Source: Phallusia fumigata
Lineage: Eukaryota; Chordata; Ascidiacea; Phlebobranchia; Ascidiidae
Length of the DNA: 50,828 bases
Assembly: GCA_008931825.1 (NCBI GenBank)
Contig: QXVZ01018277.1
Coordinates: forward strand, 4,309 to 55,136
Direction: 5' to 3'
Part shown: positions 11,601 to 24,165 of the stretch, in pieces
Layout: each line of letters opens with the position of its first letter
How positions within the stretch are numbered: position 1 is the stretch's first letter
Notes under the pieces: model-generated
Seen by the model: only the letters and a program-made list of their open reading frames with translations
What the model was told of the DNA's origin: nothing
Database searches by the model: none
Program-made: the position numbers and the translations under genes

Positions 11601-14600
11601 GTATGGTACGTTTCGAAGTAACCTAGGGTGGGTGCTCGGTCAGCCAATTTGCTTTGTGTCAGCAACGTAATTCCCACGTTGAAAGACGCTGACCGTTCCA
11701 AAGTCTTGTGGCGCACGTACATTTAAGAGCGTAAAACCAATGAACATGGATATTAATTTATACAATCTGGGTGGTTTCGAAAGACTCTTACCACCGCTTG
11801 TATCAATTCCAAACACATGCGTGTCGTTGTCATTAAACTTCTTCACCACTTGTCGGTTCTCCCCATCCATATCAGCCATCTCCAACGTATCCTTTTTTGC
11901 GTCACACCAGTAGAGCTTGGATGCTAGGGAAATAGTTCAAGGGTACAGCAATCAACGTATTTGGCTTTCGTTTGTATTTTAATTAAGCTACTTTTAAGCC
12001 CGTTTCTCGTGTTCTTTAGCTGCGCTATCACTCAAGAAAAACCAATCTGTATTGACTAACATGTTTTACAAAAATTAGGCTAATGGACAAAAAACGTGTA
12101 AAAAGGTTTGTGTATTTTGTGCACTTGTTTAGGGCGTTGGTAATAAATAAACGGGCGTTTGACTTTTTCTCTACAGGCTACTGCTTGTTGATTGCGCAAG
12201 TTTATGTCGAGTTTATCTTTTTTGGACGCCGACATTAAAAAATGACACAGTCAAAAAATAAATGCTTCCACTGACTTGAATAATCCAGTGCCAATCCGTT
12301 CACCCACTCCACGTCTTTGTCAACGATCACTTTCCTTCCAGTCCCGTCCATGTTTGCCATTTCGATCGTATTTCTGCCCCAGTCCGACCACCACATGTAA
12401 CCCAGCGTGGGGTCGATGACCAAACCCCTCGGCAAGGTAAAGTTGGTGAGAAGAGTCTTTCTGTGTTTCCCGTCTGTTCGGATCACGTTAATCGTCCCCG
12501 TTCCTGCAAGAACAATTAAGTGTTCGCACGATCATACCCATAAAAAACTGGATGTGTCTACGTACTAGAAATTAACTAAGTATCTACTGTACAACACCAA
12601 TCTACTGCGGGGATATTTAAAAGAATTCCCTTACATCGTTTGCAAACTGGCGTACAAGAATTTGTAAAGTAACCGGTTGTTAGCATGAAGGCTTGAGGAC
12701 AATTTCCAGAATGTGCTCACATAAAAGTTCATTTCATCTATTTGTTTTTCATATTTTTGTGCAATCTTTTAACATGCAGATAGTTAGCAGGTCGATGGTG
12801 TGGTGATTTATTTGTTCCTTTTAATTACCTTCATCTGTCCAGTAGAGATTTCTTGAATAGCGGTCGAGCGCCAGTCCTGTCGGTTGTCGAACGTTGGTCT
12901 TTGCTATGATCACGTGATTACTGCCGTCCAAATCGGCGCGGTTGACCGACGATGATCCAATGTCTGTCCAGTACACCTACAAATCCAAGGTTTTAAAACC
13001 TTATTACATGTAAAATTAAACACCACGTTTATGAGAAGATATTGTTAAAATATTTATTGGTACCCTTTTCGTCTCTGGATCGTATTGAGTTTGCACAGGT
13101 ATGTTTAGACCGGGAAGGTTCAGTTTAGTATATCGCTGACCGTCCACAGACACTTGGAAAATCCACCGCATATCCGAGTCGACTACCAAGTGAAAATCCC
13201 TGTTCATCAGTTCTGGTGGGCAATAAAAGAATGTTAGGTAGCGTTTGTTACATTCCAACACATTCCTTTCTTTTCCACAGTACTTGATACACATGAGGTG
13301 CCGTCCGATCCAAGATCCATTCCAAGGCTGCAGCCACATTTTCGTAAATTTCCCGGTGGTTGTGGGAAGCAGAAGTGCTCGCAGCCACCGTTTTTGATAT
13401 CACACGGGCCTGCGCGATAAAACGTGACCTGTTATCGTCGCCACAATTTATGCTTCGGTATGCATGCAATGCACAAGGCGGTAATTGAAATTTGAGAAGC
13501 GGACGAACGGGATAATAACTCTACAGTTCTGTTTAAAAGTTATTTCAATGTTAACAATATCTGTTTGGGAATTCTTTTGGAAGTTCATGATTTTTAAGAT
13601 CAGTCATTGTCCGAGTACAAAACGCTTGGGACACTATATGTTTCGCAACAGGAATGCTGTATTCAAACATGCACAGCTGTGTTAAAAACAACATGCATCT
13701 GCGTAAGCCAAGCCCTCTTAACAGGCTTCGAGTGATCACCTACCTGGTGATTTCGGCTGCGAATCTCCTCCAATCACCGTTACAGCGGTGGGCAAGTGGG
13801 TGCGAATTGTTCTCATCACGTCGCCCGTTGTTTTGTTGAGCATCAGAATTTGGTTCACGTTGTTCGCAGTGACGTAGACCCAATCCTGTGCTCAAACCAT
13901 GCATTGGATTTAGGCAGGGCAACTGGGCGTATGGGCTTTTTGAAAAACCATCAAATTCGTATTGTTCGCTCTTCGGTGAGTATTTATTATTTGCACGATC
14001 ACTGGTTCGGAAAAGTGGGATTACTTCTATGGTTTACCCATTAAAAATACACACTCAAAATGGTGATGAAATACATCAAAGAACTCCTTAATTTGGGATT
14101 TTAATTCTCGTTTAAGCACGTTCGGTAGTTCCATATGTTTAAACAAAAAAGTACGTTTCAAAAAATACGTTTTCGTAACAACGATATTGACACAGTCGGT
14201 TATCCCGAATAAAATAAAAACCATTACCCTGAACACGTGTAGATCCTCCAACACCATCGTTGAGTTGGAGAAAAGCATCTGATATGTTGTTTTACCGTAA
14301 ACATCCACACGGTAAATGGTCATCGAACTTTTGTCGATCCAATACAACCTGAATAAAGTATACTTCCAGTAAGACCTGTGCTCGCGCTGTTGGTCACATT
14401 TTAGGTGTATTACTTTTCATTTTGGTAATCGATGGATATTGCTGAGGGTTTGCCCATTGTGGCGACGACAGTCGTCGGTTTCTCACCGGAAAGGGAGGAG
14501 CGCATAATTTTCGAGGAACCCATTCCGTCGCCTAGTTCACTCCAAAACAGCAGTCTGTAAATTGATCATGCCACTTAAAATTATGAAAAATTTAGGAAAG

Positions 14601-15678
14601 TCCACTACGTTGTTAAAAACGTAGGAAATGAACACGGACTTACCCTTTTTGAGGGTAGACCGCTATACCTCTCGGAGCAGCAATGTTTGGTACCACCACA
14701 GTGGAGTGATTAAAGTCAGATGTGGAAACAAATAACCACTTGTGACCCTGGTCGCTCCAATAGATATTTCCGGTTGTCCAATCTACTGATAGCGCAGTGG
14801 CTGTTGAAAAACAAACAACGTCAATTGTAAATCTTTGGTAATATGTCCAAATGGTATATAGCCAGATTACAGAAAAACAAGAGGATTTGCCCCTTTCAGG
14901 CGTTGCAAGGCAAAAACATGTCGTCGGTCTAGAATTTTCTATTCTTACGATGGCCCTTAATAGAAAAAAACAAATGTCTGTTGAATGATCAACTACACAA
15001 CATTGTGTTGAAACGTAACAAAAGAAACGGAAAAAGAAATAATTAAAACTATTGGCAAATACAAAAATGGGTTAACCTTGTTTTGTGAGTCCCTTGTGAT
15101 ACCGAAGTATCGAGTGCGTCTGTTTACTGACGATGGCAAGGTTTCCGCGACCGACATCCATAATAGCAATTTGACCCTTGGCGTCATTGCTAGGGGAAAC
15201 AAAGGTTAAGTTGCAACAACAGAATTTACGTTTTGATGCGATGCGTTTGAAGTTTGTCAAAAGACGTGTGTCGTTACTCGTTACCTGTCGACGGAGCCGA
15301 TAAAGTGGGGAAGCTTTAAACTTAGGATTCTTTTGCTGAAAATGAAACTCCCAGTGGTTCGTTGCTGTGAAGGCAGCGCGGGCGCCAAATAAATCCCTGA
15401 TGATCGAAACTCGGTCCTTTCTGCGCTCCACAATAACTGTGGATTGCCTGTCCCTGAAAAGCAAGAAAAAGATTAAAACTTGCGAAATTAGATTGTTTTA
15501 TAACTGAAAAATCCGTAAAACAACTAATGTATTGGCGTAAAAGGTAAAAGCTAGTCGATACAATAACATATAAAAACATCTTGCAATGAATTAATTTTTT
15601 TACTCTGCTCTTACCTGTTTTAATGCAAAGAAACCAAAGCGTAAACACAAGCAAGACAAAATAAGTGCAGAAATACAT
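8635..15678 (-). CDS. type I membrane receptor: 2x(YWTD propeller-EGF), HYR, Sushi/CCP, stalk, TM, Ser-rich tail
   Basis: Nineteen exons in consistent phase give about 975 aa: 15678-15615, 15453-15285, 15189-15077, 14800-14644, 14554-14414, 14348-14228, 13885-13744, 13409-13284, 13212-13064, 12976-12829, 12503-12276, 11923-11792, 11403-11248, 11013-10742, 10583-10427, 10186-9980, 9680-9618, 9555-9420, 8881-8635. Order: signal peptide (1-21); LDLR class-B propeller with IYWSDQG and LYWIDKS; EGF ([12 protein letters not shown]); second propeller with VYWTDIG, LYWTDEG, MWWSDWG, IYWTDWS; EGF-like (CTGLCIPLP); HYR domain ending in [11 protein letters not shown] (about 670-758); one Sushi/CCP domain with [11 protein letters not shown] (759-827); Thr/Pro-rich stalk; TM helix about 870-890; 82-residue Ser-rich tail. 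No LDLR-A repeats. The propeller-EGF half resembles LRP-type receptors; the HYR-CCP half resembles sushi proteins. Not recognised as a named gene. Weaker borders: donors of exons 3, 8 and 11. Confidence 0.85.
9075..9089 (+). mobile_element. solitary hAT-like terminal repeat in the last receptor intron
   Basis: CAGTGGTTCCCAACC is the kind of terminal inverted repeat carried by many hAT-type elements and matches, with one difference, the ends of the element at 28931-29143. No partner end was found before 9420, so this is at best a truncated remnant inside the intron 8882-9419. Confidence 0.35.
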
Positions 15679-17154
15679 CCTTCAACCAGGCGGCCGCAGC
15701 TCCGGAGCTGACAACCCTTCGTTTAAAATGCTGCACGCTACTTACTTAAATGCAATTTGACACGTTATGTCCCACAGCACTACACATTATTCACCATTGG
15801 TAACACCGTGCTTCACAAAAATCACAAACTTCTGTTAAAAGTCAACAAAAAGCTGCTACTGCCAAGTTTTCTCAATAAGAGCCAAACTTTTCAAAAATTC
15901 TCTTTCTACTAACGATACTCTTTAGTAACGATTTTTGTGCGAAGCAATGTATCGACATCTGGTTTTGGCCTTGCGCGAGGGGCAAATGAGGTGAACCGAG
16001 ACTGGTAATGGTGCAGATTGTAGCGATTAAGCGTTCCTAATCTCTATCGCCGACGTGATTACTAATAAGCAATTTTTCGACTGACCACCCCACAATAAGC
16101 CGACCGCGATAACACTTCGGTCGCACCACACAAGCAGGAGTGCCACTAAAACAACAATCATATTACACTACATACAGCTGTTGAAGCAAGCACTCGCATT
16201 ATTACAGAGCATTTTTGACTGTTTAATAAAATGACTGCAGACTACTGATCGTGCACAATCAATGAGTTAATATTATTTCACCAGTTTACTTTGGTCAAAA
16301 TTATTCAAATTAAATTAATTCGCTCTCCATTTAACTATGTGAGATTTAAACGGCAGCACATTTAACGCGATAAGAAAGTAATAAAGTGATCTATCTCTTT
16401 CTTGATTACAATCATCTTTGCTAAAGATGTTTCGTATAAAAAGCCAGAAAACGGGAAATTAGTTTTCAATGATGCGCTTTAGAGTCGGTGCTCGTCACGA
16501 ATGGTTTGGCCTTCGCAACGAGAAAAACTAAAACGATGGCGTGCAGCAACTCTTTTTAAACGTATATTTTGTAATGATTATTCGTCGATATGAATGCCAT
16601 ATCGTCTGTTCGTCACTTTGTGCACTTTTTTTACCTGAACGTAGATATCTATGTCCATGTGCATAACAGATAATTTCGAATCCAGAGATTGGAATCTAAA
16701 ATGGCGTGTTTTAGCTTGAAATTGGATTTTAAAATGTACCTAATTTTCATGATAAACGGTAAAAAAACACCAAAGCAAATCGAGTTACAGGACGCCACTA
16801 TGTGCCTAAAATAACTGGGCAATGACATAGTTAAACATATGTAAAGGGTATTGGCTATGTACATTTGTGCACAGTTATCATGGTATTGACATGCGGTCAA
16901 AAAAGTAAACCAGACCTCCCAAAAATCAATTTCATTAATAAAGAAAGACTGGAATGTTTTTATAGCCTTAAATACTGTGTCAAAATTTTATAATCATATC
17001 ATTTTTGTGATAATGTATTGTGTGCTTGGAGGTTCTCTAAAGGTTAAGTGCCATGCTGAGGAACATATTGTCAGAAAGATCCTTTTAATTCCATGTTTTG
17101 GTGTTGTTTTGAATAAGAAAATTATGGAATAATTCGAACTTATTGCTTTTGTAG
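15679..17154. other. intergenic region between divergent receptor and katanin genes
   Basis: About 1.5 kb separating two genes transcribed outward; it must hold the receptor promoter and probably that of the katanin transcript. AT-rich with no protein-coding signal. No TATA element or repeat could be assigned. Confidence 0.5.
17140..17154 (+). promoter_or_regulatory. splice acceptor 12 bp upstream of the katanin ATG (5' UTR intron or spliced-leader site)
   Basis: A pyrimidine-rich run ending in TTTTGTAG lies directly before a 12-base leader and the ATG. The coding region has no introns, so the acceptor must join either a 5' UTR exon or a trans-spliced leader. Spliced-leader addition is known in ascidians; which one applies here cannot be told from genomic sequence. 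Confidence 0.5.
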
Positions 17155-18687
<1,533 letters not shown>

Positions 18688-19080
18688 CTGCAAAATTGCC
18701 AACTTTTTAATAACTAACCTGATAATTAGATAAATGGGAAGACTGACTTGTTGTGGTAAAACTTGTGACTTTATTTAAATTAAATGCACCAACAATGCAT
18801 ATTTTACCCTGACTGTTTATTTCCCCCACACTGTACCACTATCCTATGTCAATAGAAGTTCCTTGTGTATAAACTTATTTAGGATGCAACGCTACCCAAC
18901 TTTTCTGTAGTGTGCTGTGGGGCATTTAGTTTATGTATAAAGTGCTTGAATTCCATAATTTCAGCTTTCTGTGTAGTTTATATGGTACACTGTCTGGTAC
19001 AGTTGGTAATGGTAATTATGAAATGTTGCCTACTTGTCTATTGGTGCTAACTGATTTATATTCTACATTTAATTCAAGAT
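18688..19080 (+). other. KATNAL1 3' UTR and spacer before NIF3L1
   Basis: 393 bp with no canonical AATAAA; an ATTAAA variant occurs near 18780. A pyrimidine run ending in TTCAAG lies two bases before the NIF3L1 ATG and could serve as a trans-splice acceptor. The two genes might share a primary transcript, but the spacing is longer than in tight operons. Confidence 0.45.
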
Positions 19081-20184
19081 ATGTTCCGACTTCATAAGAT
19101 AATTCGTAAGTTGTCAATTAGTATAAAAACTGTGAATACTGTGCTGTGTTGCCGAACCAACATGAACTTAAATGCTGTAGTTTCGGCCCTTAAGGATATT
19201 GCTCCTATCCAACATGCTGCAGACTGGGACAATGTAGGCTTGCTAGTTGAACCCACTCAACCACATATTGTCAAGAAGATTATGTTGACCAATGACCTGA
19301 CACCAGGTGTGATGGAAGAGTGTGTGTCAGAGAAAGTAAACATGGTGATATCATACCATCCACCTATCTTTAAAGCTTTAAAACGACTAACAACATCATC
19401 CTGGAAGGAAAGACTTATTGTTACAGCCATAGAAAACAAAATTGCTGTTTACTCACCCCATACTGCATGGGATGCCATTGATGGTGGGGTGAATGATTGG
19501 CTTGGTAGAGGTCTTGGGGATCTAGAGTCTACTAAACCGTTACAGTACAATGAATTCAAGCTTAAAAAGTCTTTATCAATTGACTGTGATTTATCTATCC
19601 CTGCCAATGCAGCTTTCGCAAGTAAGCTAAAGGAAGTGTTTTCTGTGACTGATGTAAAAATCACAGATAATATTACCAGACTAACTGTTGCCTACAATGA
19701 AAGTGATCAACTGAAGTTATCTTTGCTGGGACATGAATTTGATCAAGACTTTCAGTCATGGTGGGGAACTTCAGCAATAAAACTTCCCTTACCCAGTGTA
19801 GGTGCTGGTCGACTTTGTAAGCTGACCACTCCCATTAAAATTACAAACTTGATTGAAAAAATTAAGTCTCATTTGGATATCTCCCATGTTCGATTGGCAC
19901 TGGCTGAAGGTAGTGAAGGCAGTTCTTTGGTGGAGACTGTGGCACTTTGTGCAGGATCTGGCTCGTCTGTCTTAAGGGGTATACAGGCAGACTTGTATCT
20001 CACTGGTGAAATGTCACATCATGATGTTTTGGATGCTGTGTGTAATGGTATTAGTGTGGTGCTATGCGAGCACACAAACACTGAAAGAGGCTTTCTTAAA
20101 GTTATCCTTGATCGACTGTCCAAGTTTAATGACATTAACATTATAATTTCTGCAAAAGACAGAGACCCACTAGAAGTGTATTGA
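19081..20184 (+). CDS. NIF3L1: NIF3-like protein 1, intronless
   Basis: Single exon, 367 aa (human about 377). NIF3/DUF34 family: widely conserved, dinuclear-metal-binding fold, molecular role not settled; GTP cyclohydrolase-like activity has been proposed for bacterial members. Signature regions are intact: ADWDNVGLLVEP near the N-terminus, SYHPPIFK and YSPHTAWDA with metal-binding His residues, and the C-terminal block ALCAGSGSSVL, LYLTGEMSHHD and CEHTNTERGFL. The first 26 residues are basic and hydrophobic, like a mitochondrial presequence; Met-28 (19162) is the alternative cytosolic start. Ends 84 bp from the convergent PIGZ stop, so the 3' UTRs probably overlap. Confidence 0.95.
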   Translation: MFRLHKIIRKLSISIKTVNTVLCCRTNMNLNAVVSALKDIAPIQHAADWDNVGLLVEPTQPHIVKKIMLTNDLTPGVMEECVSEKVNMVISYHPPIFKALKRLTTSSWKERLIVTAIENKIAVYSPHTAWDAIDGGVNDWLGRGLGDLESTKPLQYNEFKLKKSLSIDCDLSIPANAAFASKLKEVFSVTDVKITDNITRLTVAYNESDQLKLSLLGHEFDQDFQSWWGTSAIKLPLPSVGAGRLCKLTTPIKITNLIEKIKSHLDISHVRLALAEGSEGSSLVETVALCAGSGSSVLRGIQADLYLTGEMSHHDVLDAVCNGISVVLCEHTNTERGFLKVILDRLSKFNDINIIISAKDRDPLEVY

Positions 20185-20268
20185 GATTGTATTTTTTTAT
20201 TTTTGGATAAAAAGTGAATTGCACATGTATTTCACATAGTTTTCATTGGGATGCATACATATGAAGGT

Positions 20269-22058
20269 TTACTGAGAAACAATTTTATAATTGACAGTGT
20301 GATGCAACTCCCTTCGTTTTGTAAAGGGCAAATGTTGAATTCTGTACATTTTTAAAGACAACAGTCCCAGCAGTTGGGAAAAAGTTCTGCTACCTTTAAC
20401 ACAGCCATTGCCATGCTGCCAGGCAGGATCAATAAATGTTACATGTGGAAAGAATTCAAAAAACAGTTCAAGTTGATACATGTTGTGTAGTTTCAGGTAT
20501 GTCTCGCAAGAAATGGATGCAGGAAAAATCATGTACAAAACTGAGGTTTCATATTGTAATGATTTGTTTATGTGCTTCTCCAGAAATTCTGGCTCTACAT
20601 GATTGAAGTTTAGAACTTGAAGTTTAGCCTTGCTTTGGGCTGTCGATTCACTAGCCGGCCAATTAATAAGATGAAGTGGCGGAGTTGGTGTACGATAAAA
20701 CAAAACAGTAATTTCACTAGTATTTGTGATTTGATTGTGAGTTTTGACAACTGAATGGAGATATTCAATACAAGGTAACATTCCACCTTCATTCGCCATT
20801 CCAAGAAACAAAAAAGTAAAAATGTTTAAAACCACCCAGCTGCCACCTAACAACTTTAAATGCTTTGTATGGTTGAGGTTTGATGAACTTAAAACAACCA
20901 GCGGTATAGTTAAAGGCAATAATACATAATAGTCTTGTAGAGTAGATATCAATACAAGCAACAAATTGGCAATAACTAAAAGCCACATCAGATTTAAATA
21001 GCATTTCATTCTGTCTACCACACAACTATTGGTTTGTGTAAAGATTTTCCAAAAAGCAAAAAGAATCAACGGAAACATGAAAGCAAACAACTTTGCTGAT
21101 TGAAAATCTGTAGCATTTACTTCTGGATTTGCTTTAAGCTGGTTATATGGTACAATACTCAGCTTGCTGAACCAGTTCCATATTGGCATTACCTGTAGTT
21201 CTGTGTCAAACAACTCCATCAGTTTTTTTGGACTGAAGTAAAAGCAGTCAATCAAGGTCAAGCAGGTAAAAGTGAAAAAGCAACCAAGCAACAAACTGAT
21301 GACTTTAAAAACACAGGTATTTCTGCAACTTAGTAACCAGAAAACCAAAGGCAACAGCACTGTGCCTGTATACTGTACTTCTATGTAAATGGCAAGGGTT
21401 GCTAGGCAGGAGATTATTAGTGCTTGCTTGTGTGAGTTGTCCTTGCATATAATCCAAAACAGAATTGAAGTCAGTAAAATCAGTTGGTATGTGGCGATAA
21501 AAGTTCTTGTGCAAAAAATCCAACTGATAGAAGAACTTACAAACATAATGCAGGCATAATGAGCTGTTTCAGACCGGTTGTATAATTGAAAAGATATTTG
21601 ATACACTAGGTAGTCCACAACAAGACTTGAAAATGTCATGATAATACGGGGCACCAACAGCAGTGTGTACGGTGTGATGATTGAAAAAAATAGTGTTGAA
21701 AAAGTTTGCAGCAATAAAAATGGCAGTCCTGATGAGAGAAGGGGAAACAGTACTGTATGTGCTGGCTGACTTGCATTAAAATACTTGGGTCTGCTGGAAA
21801 GCACTTCTAAGATGTCAGCTGCAAAAAATAGCAACATCAAGTTAACCAGTATTTAACAATCTACATGGAACAGCATTTATAAAACTAACCAATTATTAAA
21901 TTGCTCCATTATTTTTCCATTTTTGTATTACCTGCCATAATTTCTGATGATTCGGAAAATTCACGTTCAGAAATTAATCCAGTTTGTGGCAAAATGCAAA
22001 GCATGAACCTCAAAGCAACCAAGTGCAACCATATAATTTTAAACCACAGGCATTCCAT
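20269..22058 (-). CDS. PIGZ: GPI mannosyltransferase 4 (PIG-Z/Smp3)
   Basis: Two exons, 22058-21932 and 21818-20269, joined by a phase-1 intron (GTAATA...TTTGCAG); 558 aa (human 579). ER-membrane GT22-type enzyme that adds the fourth mannose to the GPI anchor precursor from dolichol-phosphate-mannose. The N-terminal hydrophobic helix followed by LPQTG, then IMAADILEV and SRPKYFN, aligns with PIGZ. Many later hydrophobic segments fit a polytopic membrane protein. Oddity: the luminal HPDEFFQS signature of this family reads SEREFSES here (residues 30-37), which changes the acidic motif linked to catalysis. The gene shares a 76-bp divergent promoter with ALKBH2. A minus-strand AATAAA near 20190-20200 lies within the NIF3L1 3' UTR. 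Confidence 0.92.
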
Positions 22059-22134
22059 TATAAGTTAGTTCCTCAACTTTTCAGATTACAACCCTTTTTT
22101 TGTTAGTTTAATCATCTGCTTCTAAAAAACAAAA
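22059..22134. promoter_or_regulatory. compact bidirectional promoter, PIGZ/ALKBH2
   Basis: Only 76 bp separate the two divergent start codons, so both promoters and both 5' UTRs overlap here unless leaders are spliced on. No TATA box is seen. Typical for housekeeping gene pairs in compact genomes. Confidence 0.6.
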
Positions 22135-22968
22135 ATGAGTTCACAATCAGATTATATCCCAATACCGCACTTTTACAGGTTTAATATTATTTATTTTGAA
22201 TTTTCCCAAAATTCCAAAGTAAGTTAATTATTACCATTGTTTCAGCTCTGACAAACAATCAGTCACATATTACAAGGAGGAAAACCTCAATGCAAACTAC
22301 AGGATTTTGTTTTCAAAAAATGAAGCAGATGGGTTGTTTCACCAGCTGGAAAGTGAACTGACATACTTTTCGGGAGACCTTGCTAAAATCAAGGTAGCAG
22401 ATTTTGTTAAATGTACAGTATCACAAATAAACTAATCTTCTAACATGCTTCTGTGTATGGCAAACTTTTTTTGTGAATTTAGATGTTTGGAAAATGGGTT
22501 GACATTCCCAGACAACAGGTTGCATATGGAAACAATGGTTTACGCTATACATTTTCTGGAAATACAATCCCTGCCAAACCATGGATTGACATGCCATGTT
22601 TACAATCAATCAGAGAAAAAGTTGAATCTACTTTGGGAGTTAACTTTAACTTTTTGCTAGTAAATCGATATGCCAATGGAATGCAGTATATAGGTGAACA
22701 TAGAGACAATGAAAAGGAATTGGAAAGTGATGCTCCTATTGCATCTGTATCTTTGGGACAGGAAAGAGTCTTCACTTTTAGGCACAAAGACAACAGAGGA
22801 AAACAGAATAAAAGGAGTGACGTACCCAAGGTTACTATTTCTTTAGAGCATGGAAGCCTGCTCGTTATGAATGCACCCACAAACAAATTTTGGTACCATG
22901 CTCTCCCCAAGAGACCTCAACTGAAACTTCCAAGAATTAACTTGACATTTCGCGTGATGAAAAAATAA
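22135..22968 (+). CDS. ALKBH2: DNA oxidative demethylase ALKBH2
   Basis: Three exons (22135-22178, 22246-22393, 22483-22968), 225 aa (human 261). Fe(II)/2-oxoglutarate dioxygenase that repairs 1-methyladenine and 3-methylcytosine in double-stranded DNA in the nucleus. Iron ligands are H137 and D139 in GEHRDNE and H203 in FWYHAL; 2-oxoglutarate contacts are expected from R215 in PRINLTFR. The damaged-base region GLRYTFSGNTIPAKPW matches ALKBH2 better than ALKBH3. Exon 1 is short (14 codons) and is supported by phase agreement (2+148=150) and a clean TTTCAG acceptor. The PCNA-binding APIM-like N-terminus of the human protein is not obvious. AATAAA at 23003-23008. Confidence 0.94.
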
Positions 22969-23529
22969 GTTTACTTTCGTCTCAGGTATTAATTTGAATT
23001 TGAATAAATCACGTACAAAAAGTATACATTATCGTCAAAAAAACATGTTGCTGTTATAGGCTAGGGGCTCAATGTAATGTTTTGTTTTCACGCTTCATCG
23101 ATCGTGCGTATTTTGCCTGTGATAATCCGTGGCGGTGGCGGATGCGCAATAAAAAAGTTGTAAAGAACGGCCTTCACCCTTTGCGGCTCACATACCACTT
23201 GTAATCAAATTCCTGGCAGTAACGTATTTTACAGTAACAGCTGTTACGTATTTTTGAAAGACGAGGTCTGTGGAACATACCGTTATTTTTGTCTTAAATA
23301 GTTGGAACTTTTATCACCGGTAGTGAGCAACAAAAATTTGATGTTCAACAGTGGTCTGTTTTCTGTCTTACATTGCTAAAAAACAAGAGTATAAGTGTCT
23401 TTATTTGTCACAATTAGGATGGCATGCGAACTACGTAAAAAATGATTTTACAACAGCAAAACTCGTGGAAACGGTCCGAAGCATCTTGATACATTGTTGT
23501 GACGAGCTGATAGAAGAGCGCCCAGATAT
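22969..23529. other. intergenic between convergent ALKBH2 and rhodanese 1
   Basis: Contains the ALKBH2 polyadenylation signal at 23003-23008. The open frame at 23351-23557 on the plus strand is antisense to the last rhodanese exon and not a gene. Nothing else is recognised. Confidence 0.55.
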
Positions 23530-24165
23530 TCACTTCTCTTCTGCGTACTTTGAGTAACCGCCAACAAGGTTTTGAGAACTAAAAATTCAAATAACATTCT
23601 CTAACGGCAGCAATAGTGTTCACAAACCGGGAGAAGTTCTGCCGAATTGACTAATGACTAGAGGCAAAGAATATTGTGTGCCCTCCACTCACTTGTTTAT
23701 CCCCAGTTTATTGGCCACTAGAACTGCTCGCGATCCTCGTCCTCCATGTTGACAGTGAAACACCACCTGTTCGCCAGCCGAGGGCTGGTCAGCCCCATAC
23801 TGTTCTTTGAAAACCTCCTTGGACAGTTTTAAGGCGTTTTCTGACAATAACGAGAAAATATGTCACATAAAGTTTCTGGTGCACACAAAAAATATATCTT
23901 TGTCGTTTGTCGTTCAAAGTTTAGCAGCGCACATTAGCAAAGCGTGTAAAACAAATACATTACCTAGTTCTGGAAATGGAATGTTGATGCTTGTTTCGAT
24001 AAAACCATTATCCTTTCGTTCTTGGACATTCCGTACATCGACCACAAGAACCTTTTCTTTGTTCAGTTTCTCCCTTAGTTGGTTCGGGTTTACTTTTTGA
24101 TCATCGCTGTAAATATAGCTTGCGTTGAAGGTGCCATTAATTAACCGTAAAACCGTAGAGACTTC
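23530..24165 (-). CDS. single-domain rhodanese (thiosulfate sulfurtransferase-like), copy 1; first exon not found
   Basis: Three exons in phase: 24165-23964, 23840-23693 and 23578-23530 (TGA). Rhodanese fold with VLVVDVRNVQE, INIPFPELG, then the active loop VVFHCQHGGRGSR with Cys as the persulfide-carrying residue, and the closing NLVGGYSKYAEEK. Family role: moves sulfane sulfur from thiosulfate or another donor to an acceptor thiol. The first visible exon begins in phase 0 without an in-frame ATG, so a start exon lies upstream; the minus-strand open frame at 24926-24624 with a basic N-terminus is a candidate source, but no convincing donor was found. Intron positions match copy 2, so the two are tandem duplicates. 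Confidence 0.82.

Noticed and set aside
17105-17120. TTTTGAATAAG upstream of katanin resembles part of the ascidian spliced-leader sequence
   Set aside because: Only about ten bases match, no GT donor follows, and an SL RNA gene structure is absent; likely chance.
20744-21025. Plus- and minus-strand open frames within PIGZ
   Set aside because: They are shadows of the PIGZ coding frame.
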